Notes under the pieces: model-generated
The model's database searches: none
What the model was told of the DNA's origin: nothing
Seen by the model: only the letters and a program-made list of their open reading frames with translations
NCBI GenBank assembly: GCA_025351645.1
Contig: JANXVN010000312.1
Span: 1-48,206 of the forward strand
From: Ferruginibacter sp.
GTDB lineage: Bacteria; Bacteroidota; Bacteroidia; Chitinophagales; Chitinophagaceae
Reading direction: 5' to 3'
Length of the DNA: 48,206 nucleotides
Translations under genes and position numbers: made by a program
Shown: in pieces, positions 35,217 through 44,692 of the stretch
Layout of the letters: every line of letters begins with the position of its first letter
How positions within the stretch are numbered: the stretch's first letter is position 1

Positions 35217-37460
35217 TTACTTTTCTTTTGTTGCCGATGTTGGCCTTGATGTTGCTGCCTTGCCAAATTCTTTATTGGGCTTATCGCTCATTGCAAATTC
35301 TAAAATTCCTCCCGCCAGTATTGTTGCATGGGCGATATATGTTTTTGTATAGGGCTTATTATTTAGCAAAGCCGATTGAATATATGGATGGCTTTTCGCT
35401 GTATTTTTTGCCCTTATGATAAATGTTTTATTACCTGCCAGGTTAAACTTTACTTCTTCAAATTGCGGACTGCCGAACACATACTGGCCGCTGGATGGGT
35501 TTTCTGGATACAAGCCTGCCATGCTCCAAACGCCCCAAGCGCTCATTTGCCCGCAATCTTCATTGCCTGCGTAACCATCAGGCAGGGCGTGGTACATAGA
35601 GTCTACTATCATGCGTACACGCTGTTGCGTTTTCCAGGCGGCACCTACAAAACTATACATGTAAGCAATGTGGTGGCTTGGTTCGTTGCCATGTGCGTAT
35701 TGCCCAATTAAGCCGCTTACATCGGGCGGTATATTTTCGCCGTTTAGCGTTGAGCTTACTGTAAATAGCGAATCTAACTTAAGGATAAATTTTTCATCGC
35801 TGCCATGTGCATTGGCAAGGCCTTGTACATCGTGCGGCACAAAAAACGAGTGCTGCCAGGCATTGCCTTCTGTGTACATTGACTTTTTATCATCGTACTC
35901 AGAAAGGTAGGGATCGAAAGGCGTTACCCAATTTCCATCGCTATTTTTTGCACGGATAAAACCAGTGGAAGGGTCGAATAAAATCTTCCACGAAGCAGAC
36001 CGTTTCATAAAGGTTTCATAATCATCTTGCTTGCCTAGCTTTTTTGCAACCTGCGCAATACACCAGTCATCGTAGGCATACTCCACCGTTACGGTTACGC
36101 TGCTGCCATATTTATCCTGCGGTACATAACCATACTGGCGGTAAAAATTTGTGCCGCGTATATCTTGCATGGCACTCTTTTTCATGGCGGCAAAAGCTTC
36201 GGGTACATCAATGCCTTTTATATTTTTTAAGATGGCATCCGCAATAACCGGTATGGAGTGGTAACCCGTCATGGTATTAGATTCCCAGCTGCTGATATCC
36301 CAAATAGGCAGCAAGCCATTCTCTTTATAAAACGCCAGCATGGTATTGACGAACTCCGTAATTTTTAAGGGTTGTGTTAAAGAAAATAAGGGGTCGAGCG
36401 CACGAAAAGTATCCCACAAAGAGAACTCGTTATAGCGTTGCCCGGTTGCCATCTTCTTTACCTCGCCTTGTACATTCTGATAACTGCCATCCGCATCTGA
36501 GTAAAGTGCAGGTGCCATGCAAGTATGATAAAGTGCTGTGTAGAAAACTTTTTTTGCTGTTTCATCTTTCCCTTTAACAAGGATTTTTTGCAGCTCTTTT
36601 TCCCACTTATTTTCTGCTTGTTTTTTTACTGCTTCAAAGTTCCAGCCTTGTATTTCTTGTAATGCCAACAAGGCTTTTTCTGTACTTACGGTTGATAAAG
36701 CTACCTTCATTAAAATGGGCTTTCCCTGCATGTTGCGGAACATTAACTGGCCTTTAATACCGGTACCTTTTGCGCTAGTGCCCTTACTGCTTTCTTTGCC
36801 ATTTGATAAATATAATTTGGTAAAAGGAACAGCCGTACGTGCGGCGAAATAAACACGTTGTACGTGCGCCCAGCCTTCTGAATAGCGGTACCCTACAATC
36901 GTAGAATCATTTACCTGTTTGATATATGTATCAAGCGGCTTATCCCAATTAATGGCAAAGCCAAGGTTAAAACGTATAACTGGTGTGGCGCCTTTGGGGA
37001 AAGTATATTCGTGCAGCCCACATCTTTCTGTGGTAGTAAAAGCTGCGCTGATGCCATTATCCAGCTTTACCGAATAAAACCCCGGGCTTGCCTTTTCATT
37101 TTTATGAGAAAACTTTTCACGGTACATAGCAATGGTATCATTGATAAAACCAATGGAAGGCATCACCGAAATATCGCACCAATCGCCAATACCGGTACCG
37201 CTTAAATGCATGTGGCTAAAGCCTGCTATAACTGAATCTGAATAATGGTAGCCGCTGCTCCAGTCCCAGCCTTCGCTGCCATTATCCGGGCTTAATTGTA
37301 CCATACCAAAAGGAACCTGTGCGCCGGGGTAAGTATGCCCGTGGCCGCCAGTGCCAATAAATGGGTCAACATATTTTATTAATTGCTGCGCAGATGTGAG
37401 CAGGGGCATCGCTGCAAAAAAGCTCATTACGAGCCTTTTTATAATTGTATTTTTATTCAT
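35217..37460 (-). CDS. GH92 alpha-mannosidase
   Basis: A 747-residue exported enzyme (signal peptide ending LLTSAQ, about residue 25). GH92 signatures: VDPFIGTGGHGHTYPGAQVP, HMHLSGTGIGDWCDI, YNEFSLWDTFRALDPL, WDISSWESNTMTGYHS, and the Ca-dependent catalytic region around YAHGNEPSHHIAYMYSF and GNEDCGQMSAWGVWS. GH92 enzymes are Ca-dependent inverting exo-alpha-mannosidases acting mostly on 1,2 links. Length is normal. It lies between the fourth fucosidase and GH125, 44 bases after the former, consistent with sequential trimming of mannose chains. Confidence 0.95.
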   Translation of the reverse strand: MNKNTIIKRLVMSFFAAMPLLTSAQQLIKYVDPFIGTGGHGHTYPGAQVPFGMVQLSPDNGSEGWDWSSGYHYSDSVIAGFSHMHLSGTGIGDWCDISVMPSIGFINDTIAMYREKFSHKNEKASPGFYSVKLDNGISAAFTTTERCGLHEYTFPKGATPVIRFNLGFAINWDKPLDTYIKQVNDSTIVGYRYSEGWAHVQRVYFAARTAVPFTKLYLSNGKESSKGTSAKGTGIKGQLMFRNMQGKPILMKVALSTVSTEKALLALQEIQGWNFEAVKKQAENKWEKELQKILVKGKDETAKKVFYTALYHTCMAPALYSDADGSYQNVQGEVKKMATGQRYNEFSLWDTFRALDPLFSLTQPLKITEFVNTMLAFYKENGLLPIWDISSWESNTMTGYHSIPVIADAILKNIKGIDVPEAFAAMKKSAMQDIRGTNFYRQYGYVPQDKYGSSVTVTVEYAYDDWCIAQVAKKLGKQDDYETFMKRSASWKILFDPSTGFIRAKNSDGNWVTPFDPYLSEYDDKKSMYTEGNAWQHSFFVPHDVQGLANAHGSDEKFILKLDSLFTVSSTLNGENIPPDVSGLIGQYAHGNEPSHHIAYMYSFVGAAWKTQQRVRMIVDSMYHALPDGYAGNEDCGQMSAWGVWSMAGLYPENPSSGQYVFGSPQFEEVKFNLAGNKTFIIRAKNTAKSHPYIQSALLNNKPYTKTYIAHATILAGGILEFAMSDKPNKEFGKAATSRPTSATKEK

Positions 37461-37504
37461 AAGTTTATACGTAGTTATTGAAGTTTGAAAGTAAACATAA
37501 AATT

Positions 37505-38968
37505 TTATTCGACAGGCAAAAAAGAAAATGCTAATGCAGGCGTGCTACCTTTTATTTTACTTAAAGATGCTGGCACTTTTACCGTAACCACATCGCCGGC
37601 TACAGACCAGGCAACAGTTTCGCCGGTTGGCAGCCATTTTATTTTAGAACCTTTTTTAGGGATGTTTAATTTCCAGCTAATACTTGCCGGTATTGGTTCT
37701 ATATCTTTTAAACAAACCAAGGCATACCGTGTGCCGGTAGTATTATTTTGTGTGAACCAGGTGCTGCCATCGTTGTAATTTTTTGTGTTACGGGTGTTGT
37801 AAATAGCAGCGCCATTCTTATTCATCCAGGTGCCGATCTCTTCCAGGCACTGTGTGGCTTCATCTGGAAACAACCCGTCTGGCTTAGGGCCAACGCCCAA
37901 TAATAAGCTGCCTCCTTTAGCAACAATTTCTATCAATGAATGAATGATTTTTGATGCCGGCTTAAACTGGTCATTTGGTACAAAGCCCCAGTTGTTGGCA
38001 AGCGTCATGCAGCTTTCCCATGGATGACTTAATTGCGTTGCGGGGATATGTTGTTCAGGTGTTTGGTAATTTTCGAACGGGCCATGCACTGTACGGTCAA
38101 CCACTAATAAGCCTGGCTGTGCTTCTCTTGCCATGGCAGCAATTTTTGGCATGTCAATATCCTGGCTCCATTGTGGTATGGCGGCTCCCCAGGCACGTAC
38201 TTCATCGTTCACGGTTTGCAGCGGGCGCACCCAGCCACCATCCAGCCATAAAATATCTATGCCGCCATAGTTGTGCATCAGTTCGCTTATCTGATTAAAA
38301 GTATAGTCTTTAAACTTATTCCAGCGCCACGGAAATTTGCGGATATCGTAGTTGGTATTCCTATCCGGCGTAGCGTATTTAGGCCACCAGAAGTTTTCCG
38401 AATGCCAGTCGGGCTTGGAAAAATAGGCGCCAATCATAAAGCCATCTTTCCTAAAAGCATCAAACACATATTTAGCAACATCTGCTTTTGGGTTTGTGGC
38501 AAATGGGCCATCGCTAATTTTAAAATCTGTCTGCTTTGTATCAAACATACAAAAGCCATCGTGGTGCTTGGTGGTAAAAACTACATACTTCATGCCTGCA
38601 TCCTTAGCTGCTTTTGCCCAGCTTTCCGGGTTAAATTTTACCGGATTAAAATCATTTTTAAAACCCCAATACCATTTTTTATATGCTTCATATGCGATGG
38701 TGCTATCACGTTCAATCCAATCTTCGCTACACAAATTCCACGACTCCATAATGCCTGCGGCTGAATACAATCCCCAGTGTATGAGCATGCCAAATTTTTG
38801 GTCTTGCCACTTATCGAGCTTGTATTTTACTTGGGTATCTGCAGGCCATTCGTATTCGGCTGATTGTGGGTGGATATTTTGCTGCGCAGCTGCGGCTGCG
38901 GTTAGTAGTAAGCTGAAAGTTAGTGCTGCAAGAACTTTCAAGGTTTTAAAACTTATATTATTTATCAT
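37505..38968 (-). CDS. GH29 alpha-L-fucosidase (4 of 4)
   Basis: A 487-residue secreted enzyme. The start at 38968 gives a good signal peptide (FKTLKVLAALTFSLLLTA to AAAAQ); the ATG at 39058 would add a second hydrophobic stretch and is less likely. Motifs: FGMLIHWGLYSAAG, VVFTTKHHDGFCMFD, and the nucleophile Asp243 in ILWLDGGW. LLLGVGPKPDGLFPDE ends the barrel. The insert SKPDWHSENFWWPKYAT marks a different subgroup from copies 1-3. It is followed by GH92 and GH125 on the same strand, so it probably removes fucose from a mannose-containing glycan. Confidence 0.93.
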   Translation of the reverse strand: MINNISFKTLKVLAALTFSLLLTAAAAAQQNIHPQSAEYEWPADTQVKYKLDKWQDQKFGMLIHWGLYSAAGIMESWNLCSEDWIERDSTIAYEAYKKWYWGFKNDFNPVKFNPESWAKAAKDAGMKYVVFTTKHHDGFCMFDTKQTDFKISDGPFATNPKADVAKYVFDAFRKDGFMIGAYFSKPDWHSENFWWPKYATPDRNTNYDIRKFPWRWNKFKDYTFNQISELMHNYGGIDILWLDGGWVRPLQTVNDEVRAWGAAIPQWSQDIDMPKIAAMAREAQPGLLVVDRTVHGPFENYQTPEQHIPATQLSHPWESCMTLANNWGFVPNDQFKPASKIIHSLIEIVAKGGSLLLGVGPKPDGLFPDEATQCLEEIGTWMNKNGAAIYNTRNTKNYNDGSTWFTQNNTTGTRYALVCLKDIEPIPASISWKLNIPKKGSKIKWLPTGETVAWSVAGDVVTVKVPASLSKIKGSTPALAFSFLPVE

Positions 38969-39158
38969 GATGTTCGCATATAAAAAGCCAATTATAAAAA
39001 GTAATTGTTTCATTTTTAAAAAACGTTTTACAAAAGCATGGTAACCATTTACAGCCAATATCTATTTTATTGCCATCTTTTTTTCACGCATAAATGGTAA
39101 GATGCAGAGAAATATTTTAGATTAATTTTTATTTCCGTTTATAAGAACACAAAAAGAA

Positions 39159-39219
39159 TTGTTTATTAAAAACAATAGGCCGGGCCATGTATGGCCGGCC
39201 TATTGTTTTTAATAAACAA
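39159..39219. terminator. Very strong bidirectional terminator
   Basis: Arms 39159-39183 and 39195-39219 form a perfect 25-bp stem with GGCCGG at its tip and an 11-base loop that can add CCA/TGG pairs. AAAAAC / GTTTTT runs flank the GC part on each side, so it can end transcription both ways. It lies 145 bases after the SusD stop and before the fucosidase gene. Confidence 0.9.
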
Positions 39220-39260
39220 AACTACCGCATTGAAAAAGAGGTAATTTATATATACATTAT

Positions 39261-39353
39261 TCAATGCCGTTAAGTTAAGGATCTATATGTTTGTCTTTAC
39301 CTCACCCCAACCCTCTCCAAAGGAGAGGAAAGGCCTTAACTTAACGGCATTGA
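39261..39353 (-). mobile_element. 93-bp MITE-like element, copy B
   Basis: Terminal inverted repeats of 20 perfect bases (TCAATGCCGTTAAGTTAAGG). It is 89/93 identical to copy A when reverse-complemented. It is flanked by TACATTAT (39253-39260) and TACATCAT (39354-39361), 7 of 8 matching, like a target-site duplication. It is inserted about 10 bases after the SusD stop codon, ahead of the terminator. Confidence 0.82.
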
Positions 39354-39363
39354 TACATCATTA

Positions 39364-41325
39364 TTAATGTTGTGCCCACCATATTGGTGTCAATATTGCA
39401 TCGGCACCACCCAAAGCACCCAGAGCCTGTTTGTAACCATTTGCGTTACTGTTTTGCAACCCAGAAGGATATTTCAGTCTTTGTGGGAAAAATTGTTGAT
39501 TGCTGGTCATATAATTAGAAGAATTTAATGCTGGCAATGTTTGTATAGTCCCTTCCAGCACCACATTTTCAAAAAATGGCAAGCCAAGCCTCCTATGGTC
39601 GCTCCATGTTTCCAAAGGCAGCCATGGAGTTTGTGCTATAAATTTTTGGGTTATAATTTTTGTAATATGGTCATTTCTTACTGTTCCGTTTTTATATAAA
39701 TTATTTACCGGATATGCTATTGTAGCCGTTCCCGGTGTGCCTGTAATTCCATCTACATAATTCATCACATGATTGTTGCCGGGTTCTGTAGTATGTGCCC
39801 AGCTAACAGACGTGCCAGCCCTGTTATAATCTGCAGAAGCAATGTAAGAACTTAGGTATGATGAAACACTCCAGTATTCGAAGCTTTTTGCAATACCTGT
39901 TTCATAAGCAGTTTGGCCATCTACAGGCGTGGCCCATCCTCTTTCTGCACCTTCAGCCAATAGGAAATAAGTTTCCCAGGCTGCAAAAAATACTCTGCTT
40001 GGACTATGGTCTCTGAATTGATTTTTTAAAGATGGTACCATCCCTGTTGCCAATCCAATATCCACAGGAGTAAATAACTTATCACGAACACCTCCTTTTA
40101 CATCCCAGTTACCATCCGGGGTTCCGTTCCAGCTAAATTTGGCCTCAAATGTTTTAATTGTAGCGCCGCTTAGGTCCTTTACCTTCGCCAATGTATTGTT
40201 GTCGACTGCTCCACAAGTATTACCTGGAAATGAGGGGTTCGTACTATTTCCGGGCATATAAAAAATCTGGTAAGCCCGGGGATCTATTGTATTTGGTAAT
40301 CCATCTAACCAATAGGCTGAATATGGATTATTGGTTTTTGTTGTCAATTGCGCAGGATAATGTTGCCCTACATAATCTGCTGGCTTAATGTTCGCAATAG
40401 CAGCCGCACGGCCTGGGGCATCACTGATCACTGATGGAATTTGTGCTTGTGAAGTAACTCCTCCCAGATTTGTCATAAGGTTATTAAGCGTAACTGATTC
40501 GGGTAATTGATACCAGCAGCGTGTATACATACCGGAAAGATCATTCCAATCCGGGCCTTCCTTTATATTTAAGGTTTGCGATGCATCTGTAAGTAAATTG
40601 CCTTTGGCAGCATCTTCAAATTCGGCCCTGGCTTTTGTTGCATCTACTTCCGATAAGCGCATGGCTAACCTCATCCGCAACGAATTACCATAGGCCTGCC
40701 ATTTGGCAAAATTAAATCCATAGGCAGGATCTTCTTTTGAAACATCCGATGGTACTGCCGGTATGGTAATATCCATTTTTGATGTGGCGTCCTTTAATTC
40801 AGCAAGCATATAGTAGTACACAGTTTTTACATCTGTAAAATCAGGATTTTTTCCCTGGAACGCTGTAGTTGGCATGGGGCCAAAATTATCACTCATTTCG
40901 CTCAACAAATAAGCCCTCCATATCCGGGCCGCCAGCATCATATTGGTTGTATAATTTTTATTGGTACCTGCAGTTATTTGCTGATTGGCTACATCAATGG
41001 CACTGTTGATCATATTTAAAGCGCCGGATTGGTTATCATAATATTCGCTAATCCATTCGTCACTATAATCCCCCACTGAAAATGTTGCTCCGTCTGCATC
41101 GGCGAATTGACGGCCACCTGGAACCCAATAAAGTATGAATGCTCTTTCTGAAACTCCGGGATTCATTTGGGCGTGTACGATAGAATTATTAATAAAATAT
41201 TCTACCTGTACCTGGTCGGGACTTGCAGCCACCGGATCGGTATTTATATCTGTGATTTTTTTACAGGCTGAAAAAATCAGTACAGTTGCAATGAGCAAGA
41301 CTGATTTTTGAATTATACGTTTCAT
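39364..41325 (-). CDS. SusD/RagB-like lipoprotein (SusD_like_2 type), second locus
   Basis: A 653-residue lipoprotein (lipobox FSAC, Cys21). The SusD-like-2 group is indicated by ITDINTDPVAASPDQVQ, AARIWRAYLLSEMSDNFGPMP, YGNSLRMRLAMRLSEVD and a C-terminal RRLGLPFFEN. It is longer than the first locus SusD and of a different subgroup, so it binds a different glycan. It starts 25 bases after the susC stop. Confidence 0.94.
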   Translation of the reverse strand: MKRIIQKSVLLIATVLIFSACKKITDINTDPVAASPDQVQVEYFINNSIVHAQMNPGVSERAFILYWVPGGRQFADADGATFSVGDYSDEWISEYYDNQSGALNMINSAIDVANQQITAGTNKNYTTNMMLAARIWRAYLLSEMSDNFGPMPTTAFQGKNPDFTDVKTVYYYMLAELKDATSKMDITIPAVPSDVSKEDPAYGFNFAKWQAYGNSLRMRLAMRLSEVDATKARAEFEDAAKGNLLTDASQTLNIKEGPDWNDLSGMYTRCWYQLPESVTLNNLMTNLGGVTSQAQIPSVISDAPGRAAAIANIKPADYVGQHYPAQLTTKTNNPYSAYWLDGLPNTIDPRAYQIFYMPGNSTNPSFPGNTCGAVDNNTLAKVKDLSGATIKTFEAKFSWNGTPDGNWDVKGGVRDKLFTPVDIGLATGMVPSLKNQFRDHSPSRVFFAAWETYFLLAEGAERGWATPVDGQTAYETGIAKSFEYWSVSSYLSSYIASADYNRAGTSVSWAHTTEPGNNHVMNYVDGITGTPGTATIAYPVNNLYKNGTVRNDHITKIITQKFIAQTPWLPLETWSDHRRLGLPFFENVVLEGTIQTLPALNSSNYMTSNQQFFPQRLKYPSGLQNSNANGYKQALGALGGADAILTPIWWAQH

Positions 41326-41350
41326 GATTTTTTATTTAAATAGTTAACGA

Positions 41351-44300
41351 TCAAAACCCTAATGAAAGATTTACATAAAAAGTACGGGTGGTTGGTGCGC
41401 TTCCGTTCTCAAAACCTACAGCAACACTACCTGTTGCATATGATGATTCAGGATCTAACCCACGCATGTGGCTGCTGATAAGCCATACATTGGTGCACGA
41501 TACCGACAGCACTGCTTTTTGAATAACGGTTTTCTGTAACAAGCTTTTTGGTAAAGCATAACTCAACTGTATGTTTCTTATCCTTACATTAGATGCATCG
41601 TATAAATTGGTTTCAGTAATACCGGTATTTCCAGCGCCTGCAGTTGCTAACCAATATTGTTGGGTAGAGATTTTTTTTGTATTGGCAACATATCCGGCAC
41701 CGTTGGCTATTACACCCTGAACAATCATGGAATCCCTGTTACCATTGCTAACTGTTACAGCCGCTACACCACTGCGTTCCATATTATCTAAAGTTTGAGA
41801 GAATATTTTACCACCTATCCGGGCATCGAGCAATACAGAAAGGCCAAACCCTTTATACGAAAATGAATTGGAAAAACCCAATAATGCACTTGCTTGCTGG
41901 TTTCCTAATCTTGATATATCTGTGGTTGCCTGTGGAAGGCCTTCACCCTTAAGGATCAGTTGCCCATAGTTGGCATCTTTACTATCCGTAACCCTTAAAA
42001 GCTTTGTTCCGTAAATTTCACCATAAGGCTGGCCAGCAACAGCTAGTATCTTAATGTTATCAAAACCTCCTCCGGGTAATTGATATTGATCCACATTAGG
42101 ATAGATAGAAGGCACGGTATTTTTATTGTGAGAAAAATTTACACCCATGGTCCAGTTTAAAGCATTCTTGTTTTCCAAAATGCGGGCATCGGCAGTTATT
42201 TCAATACCGGTATTCTGCACATTGCCTGCATTAATTTTCATTGCACCGTAGCCGCTTAACGGATCTAATGGAAGGTTGATCAGTTGACGGATTGCATTTG
42301 ATTTATAAACCGAAAAATCAATACCTACCCTACTTTTGAAGAAACGCATTTCTACACCCGCTTCATAAGATTTGATCAATTGGCTTTTAACGGTAGAATC
42401 AAATAAGGTTCCATTTCTTGAAGCAGTAGTATTTCCATTGGGGTCGGTACCAATGCTATAGGTATTATAAAGTTGGTAAGGGTCCAAATCACTGCCTGCC
42501 TGGGCATAAGAGGCCCTTAATTTACCAAAACTTAACCAGGAAGGGAGGCTTCCTCCATGAGTTTTAATCATATCGGTAAACACATAAGAAAGGCTCACCG
42601 AAGGATAGTAATAAGAGTTATTCTGTTTTATAAGAGAAGAGGTCCAGTCATTACGGAAAGTGCTGCTCAGGTACAGATAACCATCATAATTTAATTCTAC
42701 CGATCCATATATTGAGTTCATTTTCTTCCGGTTAAATGCCTGGCCAACAACTGCATTGCCCTTAGAATTGTTTATAGAAAATAAATTAGGAACTCTCAAT
42801 TCACCTGCATTGATAGTTATGGTGCTATTTTGCCATGACATCAAGTTGCCACCCACCATTATAGAACCACCAAATTTACCAAACAAGTTGTCTTTTTTTG
42901 CAGTAAGCATCCCGCTATAATTGGTTTGCTGGTAAGTTTGTTTTCCAAGGCCATAACTGTTGGTAGCCGGGCTTCCGGCATACACTTTTGTTTCTGTATT
43001 GGTTGTGTACATATCGGCACCTGCAGTGGCCTCTGCTGTAAGCCAGGATGCAAACTGATGCTTAAGGGTGGCATATAACATGTACCTGTTACGTGTATCG
43101 TTATTCAACTGATATTTAGCTGCCCAGTAAGGATTCAAACCACTTCCTTTTAGCCACCAAAACTCTTTTCCATTTGCGTCCAATGGATTTTTAAAATCAA
43201 GGATATTAAGTGTTCTTGGTAACCCATAGATAGTACCAAAAAGGCTATAGTCTTGCCCTTCAATGGACCTGTTATTTGCAGTTGCATTTATAAGCTGAAA
43301 TTTAGTATCCAATGTCCAGTTTTCATTTTTGCCAAATTTGGTAACAGCCCTTGCCGTAATATTATTACGTGCAAGTTTTTGCCCCGGAACCATACTTTTA
43401 TTATCAAACCGATTGTAAGAAGCATAAATAGAAGTAGTATTTACCTGTTGTTGAATAGAAATATTCTGATTAGATACAATTCCCTTGTTGAAAAAATTAG
43501 CCACATTATCATGAGCTTGTAAGGTTACTAGTTTACCTGACCAATCATAAACTTTCTGTCCATTGATTTTCTCGCCCCAACTTGCTGTAGAAAGACTGTC
43601 GTAACCCTCATTTGTTCCCTGAGAGTAACTATTTTGCATTTTAGGAGTGGTAAAAATACTTTCAAACCCAACAGATGATGACATCGTAACACCAAGGCCT
43701 GGTTGTTTTTTACCCGTTTTGGTAGTAATTAAAATTACGCCGTTGCCACCAAGGGAACCATAAAGCGCAGCAGCAGCAGGGCCTTTTAATACAGTAACAG
43801 ATGCAATATCATCGGCATTAATATCACTTAATCCATTACCCATATCGAGCGATGTATTATAAAAGCCGTCAGAAGCGCCAATACCTACACGTCCTGTAGA
43901 ATTATCCATAGGTATTCCGTCCACCACAATGAGCGGTTGTGAAATTCCGGTTAAAGAGTTATTTCCCCGCAAAACAATTTGCGACGACCCCCCTGCCCCG
44001 TTACCAGAACGTACTACCTGTAAACCGGCAACTTTTCCAGAAAGGTCATTTACCAGGTTAAGTTCCCTAGCCTCAACCAATGTTTGTCCTTTTACTTCCT
44101 GTACGGCATACCCCAAAGATTTTTTTTGTTTTTGAACACCTAATGCTGTTACCACCACTTCGTTCATACTTGCTGTGGCTTCATTTAAAACTACCATTAA
44201 GGTAGCGTTTTGGCCTACCTTAACTTCCTGAGTTTTAAAATTTACCGAACTAAATACCAATACCGCCGTAGCATCTTTTACATTAACAGCAAAATGGCCA

Positions 44301-44479
44301 TTGTTGTCGGTAACGCCTCCTGTTTTAGTGCCTTTCACCGAATAGCTAGCATTGGTTAATGGATTTCCCTGAGCGTCTTTTACGGTTCCGGAAATAGTTT
44401 TTTGTTGCGCAAATACAGTGGCTACGTTAAAAAACAACGTAAGTAAGAGCAGCAAACGTTTTGTGTTTCTTTTTTTCAT
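41351..44479 (-). CDS. SusC/RagA-family TonB-dependent transporter, second locus
   Basis: A 1042-residue outer-membrane importer. Signal region (RLLLLLTLFFNVATVFAQQ), then a carboxypeptidase-D-like domain (ISGTVKDAQGNPL), then the plug with MNEVVVTALGVQKQKKSLGY, IVLRGNNSLTGISQPLIVVD and SVTVLKGPAAAALYGSLGG, then a barrel ending FYVNLSLGF. The start at 44479 is preferred, since the ATG at 44515 adds 12 polar residues before the signal peptide. It is only a distant relative of the first SusC. The ROK gene lies upstream on the same strand with a 213-base gap. Confidence 0.95.
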   Translation of the reverse strand: MKKRNTKRLLLLLTLFFNVATVFAQQKTISGTVKDAQGNPLTNASYSVKGTKTGGVTDNNGHFAVNVKDATAVLVFSSVNFKTQEVKVGQNATLMVVLNEATASMNEVVVTALGVQKQKKSLGYAVQEVKGQTLVEARELNLVNDLSGKVAGLQVVRSGNGAGGSSQIVLRGNNSLTGISQPLIVVDGIPMDNSTGRVGIGASDGFYNTSLDMGNGLSDINADDIASVTVLKGPAAAALYGSLGGNGVILITTKTGKKQPGLGVTMSSSVGFESIFTTPKMQNSYSQGTNEGYDSLSTASWGEKINGQKVYDWSGKLVTLQAHDNVANFFNKGIVSNQNISIQQQVNTTSIYASYNRFDNKSMVPGQKLARNNITARAVTKFGKNENWTLDTKFQLINATANNRSIEGQDYSLFGTIYGLPRTLNILDFKNPLDANGKEFWWLKGSGLNPYWAAKYQLNNDTRNRYMLYATLKHQFASWLTAEATAGADMYTTNTETKVYAGSPATNSYGLGKQTYQQTNYSGMLTAKKDNLFGKFGGSIMVGGNLMSWQNSTITINAGELRVPNLFSINNSKGNAVVGQAFNRKKMNSIYGSVELNYDGYLYLSSTFRNDWTSSLIKQNNSYYYPSVSLSYVFTDMIKTHGGSLPSWLSFGKLRASYAQAGSDLDPYQLYNTYSIGTDPNGNTTASRNGTLFDSTVKSQLIKSYEAGVEMRFFKSRVGIDFSVYKSNAIRQLINLPLDPLSGYGAMKINAGNVQNTGIEITADARILENKNALNWTMGVNFSHNKNTVPSIYPNVDQYQLPGGGFDNIKILAVAGQPYGEIYGTKLLRVTDSKDANYGQLILKGEGLPQATTDISRLGNQQASALLGFSNSFSYKGFGLSVLLDARIGGKIFSQTLDNMERSGVAAVTVSNGNRDSMIVQGVIANGAGYVANTKKISTQQYWLATAGAGNTGITETNLYDASNVRIRNIQLSYALPKSLLQKTVIQKAVLSVSCTNVWLISSHMRGLDPESSYATGSVAVGFENGSAPTTRTFYVNLSLGF

Positions 44480-44692
44480 TGCAGTGTTGTTATAGGTTAA
44501 AAAATCGCAGCCCAAAGCTGTATGTATACATTAAATGAATTTGCCGATACAATCCCGTTTTTCATTGCTGGTATATTGAGGCTATCATACCTATTCATTA
44601 CCAGTTTTGGCTCGTTAAATATTTTATTTTAGTTTATAAAATGATGTGAAAAACTGATAAAATAAATTGAGCATGCCTTAATCAGGCCGCTG

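Noticed and set aside
38496..39044. A 182-residue plus-strand open frame opposite the fourth fucosidase
   Set aside because: Antisense to a well-supported GH29 gene, with no domain signal.
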